A stretch of 64,000 nucleotides of DNA from Clonostachys chloroleuca (Eukaryota; Ascomycota; Sordariomycetes; Hypocreales; Bionectriaceae): the NCBI GenBank assembly GCA_037952775.1, contig JBANAY010000003.1, positions 20,956,001-21,020,000 of the forward strand, in the 5' to 3' direction. How positions within the stretch are numbered: position 1 is the first letter of the stretch; each line of letters starts with the position of its first letter. This document shows positions 1 through 11,831 of this stretch, in pieces. The position numbers and the translations under genes were made by a program. The notes below the pieces were generated by a model, which worked only from the letters and a program-made list of their open reading frames with translations, did no database searches and was not told where the DNA came from.

Positions 1-1142
1 AACAAATACTCGGGCCCAATGTCAGAGACCTTTGTAACCCCACAAAGACCCATACAAAGGCGAAACTGATCCGTCAACAAGCGAAGGCAAAGCTCGACTC
101 CAGCTTCGCCTCCATATCCCAAACCCCATAACACAGGGCGGCCGACCCAACAGAAGTCAGCCCCAAGGGCCAGCGCCTTGAACACATCCGTTCCATGACG
201 TATTCCCCCGTCGATATGGACGGGGATGCGATGATCTACAACTTTGACAATCTCGGGAAGCGCATCTAGAGTAGCCACGGTTCCATCAAGTTGACGTCCG
301 CCATGGTTTGAGACAATGATCCCGTCAACGTGGTTGGAAACAGCTAGTGAGGCATCTTCAGCCGTTACGATACCCTTTACCCACACCTGCATTGGCGACG
401 CTTCCTTCTTCAGCCAGGGAATAGCTCCCTCCCAAGTGAGAGTTGGGTTTGGTCCATGACTGTGGAAAGTGACTGGCCCGGCTGGGAGAACGCGACGATC
501 TCCATCGTGGTAGCCAGGGGAGCTCTCTTTCAAGCTGGCAACTGAGGGCAGAGTGCCTGTAGTCCCAAACTCGCTGGCGAAGTTGGCAGCTTTGAGGTGA
601 CGGGGCAGTCGAAACTGATTCCTAATCTCGAGATTTCTCCTGCCTAGCAGAGGAGTGTCAACGGTAAGCACAATGGCTTTGTATCCAGCTTCCTTTGCCC
701 GCTGAATCATCTTTATGCTATGCGACCTTTCCTCAAAGAGATACAGTTGCAGCACATTAGGAGCGTTTCCACTCGCGGACCCCACGTCCTCCAAGGTTGT
801 AGTCGAAAATGAGCTGAGGCCTAAGGCTACGCCTTTTGTACGGCAAGCTCGTGCCGTTGCCAACTCTCCGTCCTGGTGGGCAAGCTTCTGCATGGCTGCA
901 GGCGCAACACCAAAGGGGACGCTGGTACGAGTTCCAAAAACGTCAACCCCGCTGTCTACACTGGATACATTTCTGAGGACTCTTGGACGGAGGCGATATT
1001 TCTGGTATGCGGACATGTTCTCTTTTACCGTGATTCCATCGTCAGCGCCCTCGTTGTAGTAGTCGCGAGTCTGTTTGTCTAGCCGCTGTGTGGCTAGAGC
1101 CTCTAGCTCGGATATAGTGAGGCAGTTCAGGTCGTGCGCCAT
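1..1142 (-). CDS. FMN-dependent alpha-hydroxy acid dehydrogenase/oxidase (3' end cut by window edge)
   Basis: Intronless reading frame from the ATG at 1142 to the window edge, about 380 residues, so only a few C-terminal residues are missing compared with the family's usual 370-400. The family (lactate/glycolate/mandelate oxidases and cytochrome b2 flavin domain) oxidises an L-2-hydroxy acid to a 2-oxo acid using FMN in a TIM barrel. The signature SNHGGRQLD, containing the catalytic His (about residue 280), is present, as is the FMN-phosphate loop HIDGGIRHGTDV (about residue 310) followed by KALALGAD and GRP. There is no N-terminal cytochrome b5 domain and no targeting presequence, so it is a soluble oxidase or lactate-monooxygenase-like form rather than cytochrome b2. 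Substrate cannot be read from sequence. Codons are open throughout with no frame disturbance. Confidence 0.9.
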   Translation of the reverse strand, partial: MAHDLNCLTISELEALATQRLDKQTRDYYNEGADDGITVKENMSAYQKYRLRPRVLRNVSSVDSGVDVFGTRTSVPFGVAPAAMQKLAHQDGELATARACRTKGVALGLSSFSTTTLEDVGSASGNAPNVLQLYLFEERSHSIKMIQRAKEAGYKAIVLTVDTPLLGRRNLEIRNQFRLPRHLKAANFASEFGTTGTLPSVASLKESSPGYHDGDRRVLPAGPVTFHSHGPNPTLTWEGAIPWLKKEASPMQVWVKGIVTAEDASLAVSNHVDGIIVSNHGGRQLDGTVATLDALPEIVKVVDHRIPVHIDGGIRHGTDVFKALALGADFCWVGRPVLWGLGYGGEAGVELCLRLLTDQFRLCMGLCGVTKVSDIGPEYL

Positions 1143-1788
1143 CGCAAGTGCAGGTCGATCTTTTAGTCAGAACAAGTCTCAATATCCCCCGAAGGAAGGT
1201 TTTTTGTGGGCAGATTGTATATTCGATGAAGCCTGTGGCTGGGATGAGTAGATTCTTTGGTATTGACTCACGCCAAAAACCTGGAGACAGCAGTGTACTT
1301 ATAAGTTATAACCCCAGTGCATTCGAAAGACCCTAACCCCTGTAGATCTGGACACGGTGAAAGCATCCCTTTATCTTCAAAGAGTACCTGACTTGCAATT
1401 ACATTTGGTAATCGCCATGAGTATCATAAACTAGCGTTTCCCCCCTCGGAATCCTAGACCAGTGTGAGCCAGCACTCTCAACGCGGTCAAAGGGAGATAT
1501 CAGACCAGCTGCTCCATATTGTCAGCTCTCCAATGAGAACTAGACCCAATTGAAGAAGTGTCTAGAGGTCAAATCATCGGGCCTAGTCACATAATTGGTG
1601 GGATCAAAGGATGCTAGGTCAGATCAGATTTAGCGGACCCACAAACTGTGTAATTTCGCCTCGGCGAATTTCTAAATATCTCCTCGGTGGTTTGAATCTC
1701 GTCATTGACCCACAGGACGACCATTCAATTCGCTTCCTACACTTGACACTTTGACACACCTTGACTCGACCCCGTGTACCATGTTCCG
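1143..1788. other. Intergenic, promoter of the FMN oxidase and 3' side of the amidohydrolase
   Basis: 646 bases between two minus-strand genes. No coding pattern, repeat or RNA gene is apparent; it should hold the upstream region of the oxidase. Confidence 0.5.
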
Positions 1789-3474
1789 TCACTGAGTTCC
1801 TGAGAACTGCAAAAAAGCCGTCCCGTATCCATTGCCATCTCCCCTAGTCACATCAAGCTGAGGAATTACCATCAATTCAGCACCACCGCCTCTGAAATGC
1901 TCAGCTTTTGCAGGAACCGGCTTCGGTATGGCAAGGAAGGTGTCTTGTATCCTTTTAGCGTGCTTAAGAAACCTTTCCCGGATACTTGGGTGGTCAGGAT
2001 TAGTTATTTTGCCGTCCTTTTTAATGAACTTTCCATCCACAAGAACATGTTCAATGTCCCCAACATTTGCGTGCAGCATAATTGCTGCCACGGGATCATT
2101 CCACCCAAGCAAGGATGGTGATGTGCCATCCCACACAATAATGTCAGCTTTTGCTCCTTCTGAAATAACCCCGAGGTCTGGTCGGCGGAGGGCTAAACCT
2201 CCTTTGCGTGTTGCGAGTAGAAATGCCTGATTGGCAGACATCGGGTTATTAGAGGGCACTCGCCAAGCCTTTAATGCCCAGTCATACATTGTATAGCGTG
2301 CTTTCTGCAACCATATCCTAGCCTGAGTCAATATATCGGAAGAAAAGGTAAAATGAGTATCAACACCAAGTGCAGCCTGGTCCATAGCTATGTGGTTGTT
2401 TGGATGTGTATGACCATAATGCATCTCGGACTCGGGAGTAATTGAAATGTACTGATTGGTGAGTTGGAGCAGCTGGTGATCTTGATAAGTGAGAAAAGAC
2501 GCGTGAGAGAAGACGACCGGAATTGTAGTATTGAGGAGCCCGGCGCTATGGACGTCTAGAGGGCCGTTTCTTGCTACTAAATGTTAGTTAGAGTATATCG
2601 AGGCTTTGGATTACACTTACCTCCAAAAGGCCCCTCAACGGTATGCGTAGTGACCACTGAGACATTAAACTCTCTGTGGTGTGGTCAGCAAAATCACCTT
2701 ACGAGCAGGCATAGTTACCCACAAGGCTAATTCGACAACCCTCTGAACATTTTCGAGGGTAGGATCAGGTCCAAAGAAGTCACACGCTATTCCGAGAGTT
2801 GTGGCTGTGTTTTTGAATGTTCCGGCTTCCGCAATATCTCGAAAATTAGCAAACTGCTCAGAGACTGTGAAATCGGGTAGGTCATGGAACGCATATGACC
2901 AAAATACCCTAGCCCCGCTATCGATGCTCGCTTGAACCCCTGCTTTTGAGGTATCATTGGACCAAGTGTGGTGCGCATGGTCAAGGGTGGTAGTTACACC
3001 GGCATTGAGAGCTTCGAGAAGGCCTGCCAGTTGGCCAATATAGACATCTTCGATAGCATAGGAACTTCCCGCCGCATATTCAGAATAACGATCGTAATAC
3101 TCCCAAAGACTAGTATTTGATCCGAGAGTCTTAAGGCCGGTTTGCCAGCCATGGCGATGAGTATCGATGAATCCTGGTGTGATGATTCTGCCTGTAACGT
3201 CAACTATCGAGTAGTTTAGACTGGAATCAGGTGTCTCTCCGGCCCTGTATATTCCAGTGATCCGATCTTGTGTTATCAGAAGAGAACCATCTCGAATGAC
3301 CTGCAGTGAATTTTCACCTTCCTCGAAACTAATAATTGTCCCCCCATTGAGTAAAGTACTTTGAGCAATAGAATAATATACCATTAAGAACAGGGCAAAA
3401 CACTTGCTAACAGCATGATGAGGGAACATGGCGTATTTGTTAGGTGTCAAGGGAGCATAGGGAAGAAAACTCAT
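1789..3474 (-). CDS. Amidohydrolase-family deaminase/hydrolase with N-terminal signal-like segment
   Basis: Model: exons 3474-2723, 2673-2621 and 2576-1789, 530 residues. Intron 1 has a TGCTGAC branch site, intron 2 a GTAAGT donor and CTAAC branch site. Intron 1 is ambiguous: donor GTGGGT at 2722 with acceptor before 2673, or donor GTAACT at 2718 with acceptor before 2669, gives the same length with Glu or Trp at one position. The protein has a hydrophobic segment near residues 25-40 (CFALFLMVYYSIAQ), suggesting secretion or membrane anchoring. It then has the cytosine-deaminase/MTA-deaminase type metal-binding motif GFIDTHRHGWQT (His at about 105 and 107), a later FSHAS His, and the DTHFTFSSD segment equivalent to the family's metal-binding Asp region. 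It probably hydrolyses a C-N bond in a cyclic or aryl substrate using a bound metal. Substrate unknown. The minus-strand neighbour is the FMN oxidase. Confidence 0.82.
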
Positions 3475-4495
3475 AGATAATTTCGATTGTATTCCTCTTA
3501 ATCTAGAGATAACATACTTTGCTTTTGTATTCTATCATATCGGGGTTAAGGCTTGCCAAGTCTAGTTTCCTCCAGCATTCCGATACTCCTAGTCTTGCAC
3601 TCCGACACTCCTGATGCCAAGTCTCCGATTTTCCTGGCATTCACGCGTCGTAAGCGGATTATAATTACCACGAATGGCATTATTTCAGCGAAGAAGTAAG
3701 CCTGTAAGAAATTAGGGCGACAATCAAATTATTAACTCCTTCCTCGCATTCAACTAGAGGTGTACTCATGAGGAGGGCTGTTGATAACTCTGAGACGTAT
3801 CAGGAATATTTAAGAGAAATTCGTCTTTACTATTCTCTAAGGTAATAAGTCTTTACTTACAGGAACCACATGGTTTAGCCATCTCCCCCGTTCGATCTTT
3901 AGTTACCCCTGACAATCAAGCTATCGGGCCTATCTCGTAAAGTCCAACTACGATTCTGGTCTAGTTATTTAACTAACTCTGTGTGTAAATATATCCTGGC
4001 TCTGTCAGATCTATTGCTTCAAAAGTGCAGTAGAAGCCCCCTGAAAACAGGAACGACCATGTCTCCACCAAAAATCAGTCAAATTGGTAAGTTTGCCGGC
4101 GCCTTCATTTATACTTGGATTAGATGGCCTGCCCTTTCACCCATTCATTAATCATTGATTTTAGGATAATACTAATTTAGGTACGTTTACGCGAGTCTGA
4201 ACCAACTAAGCTCGGCTGTTAGGCGAGGCACCACTTCTCCAAATCCTTTAAACCTAATAGTAACACTGGAATGTTGACTCGGCTTTGAGGCTGCCCTAAC
4301 GAATGCATCTGTCGTAGGGCTATCTGCTAGCCTCTATTGGCGTGATCGTATAAATTTGCTTGCCATCACCATGTTCTGGCCCTGGTTAGTATCGACTTCC
4401 TTTCTCAGCATTCCAAGTTTTTCTTGACAAGATCTAAGTGAAGTTCTTCTATTTTCCCCCCTCTCGTTGATTGATTACACAATATTTATACCATT
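3475..4495. other. AT-rich intergenic region
   Basis: About 1 kb between divergent genes. Near 3550-3625 there is an imperfect tandem arrangement with two copies of GCCAAGTCT and several CTCCGATACTCCT-like words. An ATG in good context at 4058 followed by a GTAAGT donor was examined, but no continuing exon was found. Confidence 0.4.
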
Positions 4496-6023
4496 ATGGC
4501 TCCAACGCTGACGATCGGCGGCCTAGCTTTGGCTTTTGCTTCGCTGGTCCAATTAGTGGGTAGTGTTTCTTCGGAAGCAAAGGACGTGTCAAAGCACTAT
4601 TAGCTTTTCTAAGTGTAGTCAAGAGCTATACCTGACAAACGAGTTTGAGTGTGGCACACTCACAGTACCCATCGATCACGATCACCCAGAGACCGGAAAG
4701 ATCGAATTGTTCGTCTCCCGTCGCAGAGGAAATGGGACAGCTCCCGCCCTGGGAAATCTCGTCTTCAACAACGGTGGACCTGGCGCCAGCTCTTTGATAA
4801 TGTTTCAGTCTTTAAGCCAAGGCTTATCCCCCTTCAGCCAAGAAATTCTTGAAGAATACGACATCATTTCGGTAGACCTCCGCGGTATTGGCTTGAGCAA
4901 CCCCATTTCCTGCGACAAGGATATCTGGAACAACCGGCCAGAGATCCTCGTGATGGATGACGAGAGCTTTGACTCACTGGTCACCCACAACAAAGCCCTT
5001 GGAGAGAGTTGCCTCAGATTGACGGGACCTCTTGTAGAGTTTATGGACTCAGTCTCGACGATTAAGGATCTAGAAGTGCTCCGCCAGGCTCTCGGTGGGG
5101 AAAAGCTCAACTTCATCGGATATTCGTATGGCACCCTTCTGGGCCAAATGTACGTCGAACTCTATCCAGAGCATGTCGGCCGATTTATTCTCGACGCGGT
5201 CATTGACCATGCCCCAAGTGATGACATCTACGGCGTCATGACTGAGACACAAACCTACGAGGCAACTCTGAAGCAATTCTTTGCCTGGTGCAAGGAGACC
5301 GCTGATGAATGCCCCATCGCGGACAATGACCTTCCGGCTCTGTTCAAGAACCTTACTGTCCTCAACTCTTCCATACCTGCGCCTCAATGCAACGGCACCT
5401 GTAAGGCAGTCGCCACTGGTGAAGATATTTTGTTCGGCACGGAGGATAGATTAGCTTTCAAGGAGTCGAAGGCAGGCTTCATAGACGCGAACTGGTCAAC
5501 ACTCGCCGGTGTTCTCTACGCGGCAGCCAACGGCGACGGCTCGGCGTTTTCTCGCAATCTATTCCAGAAGGACGTGGATGAGAACCCTTCAGAATCCAAC
5601 TTCGCCAACCGTGCTGTGTGGTGCCAGGACTACGGTACCACAATCCGCTCCGCCACCGACGTGAAACGAATCGTGGACTTCGCAAGCGCTCTCACCCCAT
5701 TAACACGAGGGGCCAGCGAGTCCCTAGATGCTAGGGTGCATTGCGTTGGCTGGCCGACTCCCGTGCGCAACCCACCCCATCGGCTGGATGCCGGCCAGGT
5801 CGCCAAGCTACCTCCCCTGATGCTTGTCAATGCGTTCTACGATCCGGAGACCAGCCCGGTGTGGGCGGAGGCTGTCAGAAACCAGCTTCCGTCTGCTGTT
5901 ACTGTTTGGAGAGACGGGGCGGGCCACAGCAGCTACATACTCTTCGGGGAGACTAGCAAAGCCATGGATGAGTTTTTGATCAATGGAAACTTGCCGAAGG
6001 ATGGCACAGTCTACAACTCATAA
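4496..6023 (+). CDS. Secreted alpha/beta-hydrolase, tripeptidyl-aminopeptidase-like (peptidase S33, TAP C-terminal domain)
   Basis: The body of the protein is open from before 4600 to the stop at 6021-6023. It shows the S33/TAP arrangement: oxyanion segment NNGGPGAS, nucleophile elbow GYSYGTLLG (about residue 190), late Asp in NAFYDPETSP, His in GAGHSSY, and the TAP-like C-terminal domain. The family removes N-terminal peptides or hydrolyses related amide/ester substrates outside the cell. A convincing signal peptide starts at ATG 4496 (MAPTLTIGGLALAFASL) but lies in a different frame from the body. Either a 58-base intron (4556-4613, donor GTGGGT, acceptor TTCTAAG; 489 residues) joins them, or there is a one-base frameshift near 4560-4600. 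The next in-frame ATG at 4563 would give a protein without a signal peptide, which I consider less likely. Confidence 0.8.
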
Positions 6024-6563
6024 CTCATGGTTGTTTTTCCTAATACGACACATTACATCGCTTAAAAATATATTCCGGCCTACAGCTTTATTGCTGTTTC
6101 CTTCTATCCTGGCAAAAACCTCCGACTTAGTTGCGTAGTGGTCCACAAGAAGTGGAGATTGAGTAGGCTTTGAAGAAAGATGTTTCCCGGTCTAAGTTGA
6201 GACTTTCATTGTGTGGGAGGTGGGCTTATCATTGACATGTATCAGCGTTTTAGTAGACACCACATTGTAGTGGTCATATTTCATGCGTGAGCGTAACCCT
6301 ATATCTGAATTTCTATTTCCTCACTGATTACAAAGGATACAAGAACTTCAGTTCAGGGGTGATTTCTATTCTAACTGCGCTCTTCCTTCACAAAGACAAT
6401 ATACTAGATCATCCCTTTTGAGCACTTTAAAAGCTCCTGAGTAATCTCCTTTGCCATATCTATATCTAAGCCTTCCTAAGCCAAATTCTTGGGCGCCCTC
6501 TCTCTCAACAACTCAGGACGAATATCAGCCGCAGCCCAACTAACACTCGACTTCCTCGGATCC
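6024..6563. other. Convergent 3' intergenic region
   Basis: 540 bases between the 3' ends of the hydrolase and the metalloprotease. AT-rich with AATAAA-like and poly-T words consistent with two 3' ends; nothing else seen. Confidence 0.45.
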
Positions 6564-7811
6564 TTACGAGTACTCAACGGTAATCCTATACTCTCCTCCG
6601 GTTTCGGAGGTCAACTTGACATTAATTCCCAAGCCTGGTATTTCGTAAGAGTCGTACGGCTTCTGTGTTTGACCCAAAGATAGCGGCGCGTCGTTAAGCT
6701 CGTTTCCACTGCAGCCGCCGCTAGAAGGCTTTGTATCTATCACCCGGATGGGCCCACTGCCAGAGGCAACAGTCGTGTCAATGGTATATAACAACACACC
6801 AGAAGCACAAATGCTGCTGTCCAAGCCTTCTGCGGCGCGAGCTTCAGCTACAACGGCTGTCGTTTGGCTGAGGGCGATGACAACAGCGTTAGTACCACCT
6901 TTGACTTCGATCGGTCTAAGGGTATGCTGAGTGGTACCCTTAGCTGACACGCAGTCGACGTTTTCGTCCTTGATCCAGCCCAGTCTCCATTTGTCCCAAG
7001 CAAAAAAGTCCACTCCGGGGCCGCCGAGAAAACCCATCGCGCTCCAACCACCGACATACTCACGTGTATCTGATCCATCAGCGTAAGGATAATAATCTGG
7101 GAGGCACATTGCATGTCCACTCTCATGATTCAATGTCTGATATCCCCAACTGTTGAAAAGGTCTGTACCGAAGGTGATGGCCCTTTTGGCTACGTAAACC
7201 CCTTCTCGTGTATTGGTGCGGCCATTGAAAGCAATCGATCTGGTGATGTATCCACTGGCAGCTCGAGTCGGCACAACATAGAGGATCTCTGTCTCCGGTA
7301 GTGGTGGGCTTGCACCATAAGCTGTGTAGGCCTGAAGAGCATCTTGGATGTAGACTTGATGCTCTGCATAGGTAAGCCCAGTCTCCCAGTGATATGAGGC
7401 CGCGGACGCAGGCATGCGGTAATAACGCGAAACATCTGCGGTCACATTGAGTGACAGGGCATCGAGACTAGCTTTGGAATACCACTCGGCTGCTGGCTCT
7501 AAGAAATCGCGTAGGTTCGATGGCGGATCATTGGAAGGCGCTGGTGCATCTGAAAAATCGACAAATATCATAAAGGCATTCAGTGTCCCGGTTCCGGAGA
7601 CACAGTCGTTGGGTAAATCGAAGCCGACGCTCGAATAAACATCACTGCGTCCTGGAAGCTTGCAAGCTTCAACCGACGGCTTGACTATGGGAGGACTGGG
7701 TGTACTGTCCGGAGGCTGGGGGGTTGTTGTTGTCGTCGTTGGGCGAGATCCGCAACTTCTCCCTGCTACGGCAGTCGCTAGGGTAAACAGTCCAAAGATT
7801 GTGTTTCTCAT
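6564..7811 (-). CDS. Secreted M6-like metalloprotease
   Basis: Single exon, 415 residues. The start at 7811 (MRNTIFGLFTLATAVAG) gives a clear signal peptide and lies about 60 bases downstream of a TATA box; the frame is open further upstream but that extension contains the promoter. A Thr/Pro-rich linker (about residues 25-45) follows the signal. The zinc site is HESGHAMCLPD (HExxH at about 229-233 with the Asp of the extended motif seen in M6 proteases), followed by a probable Met-turn in WSAMGF. Family members are extracellular zinc endopeptidases related to bacterial immune inhibitor A. The C-terminal third is a beta-rich region without Cys-rich or binding modules that I recognise. It probably digests extracellular protein for nutrition or host interaction; the substrate is unknown. 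Confidence 0.85.
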   Translation of the reverse strand: MRNTIFGLFTLATAVAGRSCGSRPTTTTTTPQPPDSTPSPPIVKPSVEACKLPGRSDVYSSVGFDLPNDCVSGTGTLNAFMIFVDFSDAPAPSNDPPSNLRDFLEPAAEWYSKASLDALSLNVTADVSRYYRMPASAASYHWETGLTYAEHQVYIQDALQAYTAYGASPPLPETEILYVVPTRAASGYITRSIAFNGRTNTREGVYVAKRAITFGTDLFNSWGYQTLNHESGHAMCLPDYYPYADGSDTREYVGGWSAMGFLGGPGVDFFAWDKWRLGWIKDENVDCVSAKGTTQHTLRPIEVKGGTNAVVIALSQTTAVVAEARAAEGLDSSICASGVLLYTIDTTVASGSGPIRVIDTKPSSGGCSGNELNDAPLSLGQTQKPYDSYEIPGLGINVKLTSETGGEYRITVEYS

Positions 7812-9656
7812 CTTGATAAGGTCAAAATTGTTGAAGCAAATTGCTGTTAAGATCAAAGGGCCTCGTTGGCTCTTATATACACAAATTAACCGTTCTATTG
7901 TCTCACTAATGACATTGCTTTTCACAACATGCTATCGTCCTACTAAGCCACTTCAGCTTCAGCTTCGGGACATAGTGACTCAGCCATGCAGGTAATAAGC
8001 GGCGAGGTAAGCGGGGACCTGAGCTACGATGGGCAGTTTTGGTAGTTGCGCACGGACAACAAGCGGTGACCTTGCGTTTCATCCATTATTTTAAACCAAT
8101 AAATGTTCATCATCAAGCTGGGGCTGACAATACTTTTGGCGAGCTAGGCTATTGTGAGAGGCCGGAGTAGATGTCGGCGAAGTCAGTCGGTGAGATCCAA
8201 TTTCAGCTGGGGAATGACCTGCAGGAAAATGCAGCTAGAGGGCCGGATTCTCGGCCTTTGCGAAAGCAAGGCAGATTTCCCCCTGTTGTCTCTTGCATTT
8301 CACTTTGCATTGAGCATAGAGGGGCCAGCTGACGACTGTGGAGGTTTCTTCAGCCAATTACTCTCTATATCCAATGCCCCCTAAAGCCACTTAGGCACTA
8401 TGTCTCAAGAAATACGAGGCACGAGGCCTTAATTTGATCACAGCGTCATCGATCCAAGCTCGAATGATACTGGAGCTCATCTGCGACATTGATTAAGACT
8501 TGGTACTCAGTATTGTGGAATGTGTCCATCGAGCACGAGATTTTGACGCTACCCATTGCCACCGTCCACCTCCATCAGCTACCCACTTCATTCTAAATAG
8601 GTAAGAAAAAATGTCAATTAGAGGTCTCAATGAAAGCCTTGAAGAAAATGTTCTAGATAAGAAGTAATATCAGTTCTAATTTTTCGTGTATCGTCCGAAA
8701 GGAGACAAATATAGCAATATAATATTTCAGAGCGTATAATGCAAGGGGAACTTCCATGGGCTCCCTTGAATTACCGTTTTGTATGATTTACGTATATGTA
8801 ATGTGGTTCTAGCCTATATTGGAGCCATTAATCGAGATTCGGAAGGTGTCTAACTGCAAGGAACAAGAGTTTACCATGGCCGGAGAATTCTCTCTTGCTC
8901 CTGGAAGCGACACACTGGGAACACGCCGGGCCACGTTCATTCTTGAAAGTCGAAATTTGGACCTCCGTACGTTCTTGATCGGCCCGGTAGAGGTATCACT
9001 AGCGGAACATTGCCCTTCATTGTTTGAATCACAGAAGGCTCAGGTTTACACCAGAGCAATTGGCTGTTCAGGTTCTTAGCTATATTTTCAAGCTTCGCGT
9101 TTGGGTGTAGTCTTGCAGTATTAATCGAATAGATCTGAATAGACAATAACAAATCCGGGTGTTGTCCCGCTTCAAAGCTCCTTTCTGAGTTTATAATCTA
9201 ACCGAAGGGCCAGTATAGTATCATTACTGAGATATTGCCGAGCATGAATCTCCCGATACGAATTCAAGCACGAGTAGGGAAGTAAGGGGGAGGATGTGTT
9301 GCTTCATTAAGATATATAGGGAGCAATATGCCTTTCAGGGATCACAAATAATCAACGAGGATACAGGCGGTCCTATGAACCAAGCTCAAGAGGGCAATTT
9401 CAACTGGGGGAATATTGAGATTGCATTTAGTGCTGTAGCCATGTTTGGCCGTAATAGTGAATTCTCTCGAGTGCTGTATGCAGGCTACATGGAGCCGCCA
9501 AATCGCCAAACGTCTGTTTGTCAATACATGATCTCTAGAGAATGTATTGCTCGCCGAGCTGTATTATGCGGTGAAAACAGTCTGCTATAGGTATCATCTG
9601 AAGTGTGGCGTGATAAGACCAAGTTTTTAGACCATGGAATTTTCTTCACTTATTGA
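7812..9656. other. Intergenic region upstream of the metalloprotease
   Basis: 1.8 kb between two minus-strand genes. It contains the metalloprotease promoter at its left end. An 86-codon open frame at 8819-9079 lacks recognisable features and codon bias, so I do not call it. No RNA genes or repeats recognised. Confidence 0.4.
7872..7880 (-). promoter_or_regulatory. TATA box of the M6-like protease gene
   Basis: Minus strand reads GTATATAAG about 60 bases before the ATG at 7811, the usual distance for a fungal core promoter with a short leader. Confidence 0.5.
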
Positions 9657-11831
9657 CTAGGTACTGGTCCAGTATTTTATCTTCTCTTTACGGTTTTGGA
9701 CAACTACAGTATTGTCCATAAACCGGGTAACCAAGTTACATGCTTGTTCGGCGCTCAGATATGCCAATATTCGGTCATACTTGTCGTGAGCTTGAGAGGG
9801 TATATTTGTGGAGGTGTGCTGTCTTTCGATTTTAGGAGAGGTGTGTTCGATAAGTTGCTCAAAGAGGGAGCGTAAATCATTAAAATTAGCGTGTGGGATG
9901 GTCTCCTGAAGAAAGCCTCGCAGATCAAAAACATCGAAATCTTCAGAATGTAACTCGACATCTCTTTTGGCACGACTCTTTGCCAAAATCTTTCGTTTCG
10001 GGCGTATAAAGGCGCAGTGAAATTTGGTAGTAACGTTTTTATCGGTAGCAACCGCTTCCAAGTCCAGAGATTCTGGGAAAGATACCGTGCGAGTTAACAG
10101 CACGGTCCACTGACCTGGGACAAGGTCCCTCATTTCCGAGTAGCGGCCACTCAATCTAATGGAGCGGAAGCTGAGTCTGCTGAAATTGAATATGTCCGCG
10201 GGCAGAACATTTATTTCCCCGATTTCCCCATCGGATAATGAGGATGAACTGGCTGCAAAGCACATGGCGGCATCAAATCCACTTGTATTATCGAACGAGG
10301 CACGCAGCCCAATCATATTTCTCATATACCGAAACAGGCCAGTGATGAATCTCGTTGGGCTAAGGAAAGCGTCTCCAAGGAAGAAATATTCATAGGGCCA
10401 CACCGGCAATAACTTATCCACGGCGCCTTCTTTGCCATGGCTCACCAGTAACTGAACGATCGGAAAGGATTCAACCAGGGGCGGAGCCGCACTTGTATCT
10501 GGAAAGAGCTGGCCGGATCGAGGTCGAAATGGACGAGACATTAGGCTAGACATGACCAATCGATTGATTTTCGGTTGCGGTGATAATGTGGTGAACTCTG
10601 TGCTTATACTTTTACTAGACTCATCGTCTAATCGAGAAGGAGGCTCAAGCAGGTAGATGTTAGGATAGGCGAGGTGTGATAGCGAGGACCAAAGTTCAGC
10701 TGTTGCCTGGGAAAATTTTGTGCCAGACAGATTGATAGAAGCAACCTGCTGGCGTGGCAAAGTCTGAAGGGCAGACGATAGACCTGGAGCGTCCAAATTT
10801 ACGAATGCTGACCAGTCAAGGTGCTGTTCTCCTTCATAGACAAGACTAAGAAGGGACAAGGATACGGCGGTCTTGCCCACTTCATCCGCCCTTTCGAGGA
10901 TAGCGTCTCGAAGAATAGGCCGGACGTTAGGCACTTGTTGGATAAAATCTGTGATGGGATTGAGGTCGTCCTGATCATTGTGGAATAGGACAGCATCCAC
11001 CAAAGCTGCGGCAGTCTGCTGTAAGAGCCCCTTTGGTCCAAGCAGTGGACCAGACTGGACAGCCGGGTAATCAGCCACATTCCAAGTAACCCAGGGCCAC
11101 AGATCTTCGTGTGAATATCAGCTTCTGAATCACCATTCAATACGATCTGGAATGAAATTTACCTGCGAGAGTATGGGTGGTGATGAGAGACACCTTCTGG
11201 AGTGATTCCGGAACGTGGATGTTCTGTTGGACTATTCTGTCGCTGATCTTGTAGAATGATTCCAGATATTGCCACCCATTAAGGGGTTCATTCACAATGC
11301 GTGGCAAGCGTCCCTCGGTTTTTTTAGGCTCTTCTGCTTGCTATTAGATTGCGACCCGATGATATCTGAGCGGAGGTTGATTTTACGTGGCATGTTCATA
11401 AAGCAATACTTAATATTTCCGGGGTCTGTAATATCAAGAATAGTCATGTCATCTTCTGTATCTTCTTGGCCATATCCGACCCCGAAGAGTTCCTCGAACA
11501 CAACATCTATCCGGCCATTGTCGCAGTCGAAAGAGCCGCCGACAATGAGACAAGTCGTCGTGAACGGAAATGGACAGGGGCGATGGAATGCATCTGCATT
11601 TTCCAATGCGTCCGTTGGTAATGCAGCAGGTGGTGGTTGATCACGGAAGAAATCTTTGGCGAAGCGAAGCTCTTGTTGGAGTGGAATCCGGTTTTTCGGA
11701 TGCGAGAAAATTCGGAGGAGCAACAGACAGCGCTTGAGGACTTCCAGGCCAGACAGATTAGGGTTCTCAATAGCCGCCAGCGATCGATAGCAGTTGCCGG
11801 CCTTGGCGATGACGAAAATCTGGTGTTTCAT
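9657..11831 (-). CDS. Conserved-looking fungal protein of unknown function
   Basis: Three exons, 11831-11387, 11333-11163 and 11104-9657, sum to 2064 bases (687 residues). Intron donors are GTAAAA and GTAAAT; acceptors are AAGCAG and CGAAG. The summed length is an exact multiple of three and the joins are smooth. The start at 11831 (MKHQIFVIAKAG) was chosen because the open frame upstream reads as low-complexity Arg-rich sequence. The N-terminal 200 residues are mixed alpha/beta with an acidic stretch (GQEDTEDDMT). A leucine-rich middle segment near residues 370-440 contains VASINLSGTKF-like repeats, and a C-terminal Lys/Arg-rich patch (RPKRKILAKSRAKRD) could act as a nuclear localisation signal. 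I recognise no catalytic motif. It may be a lineage-specific regulatory or scaffold protein, but that is only a guess. It lies next to an F-box pseudogene on the same strand. Confidence 0.7.

Noticed and set aside
4058..4200. ATG in good context followed by a GTAAGT donor, possible first exon
   Set aside because: No acceptor leads to a continuing open frame; the nearby hydrolase has its own signal peptide start at 4496.
8819..9079. 86-codon plus-strand open frame
   Set aside because: No recognisable features; AT-rich surroundings.
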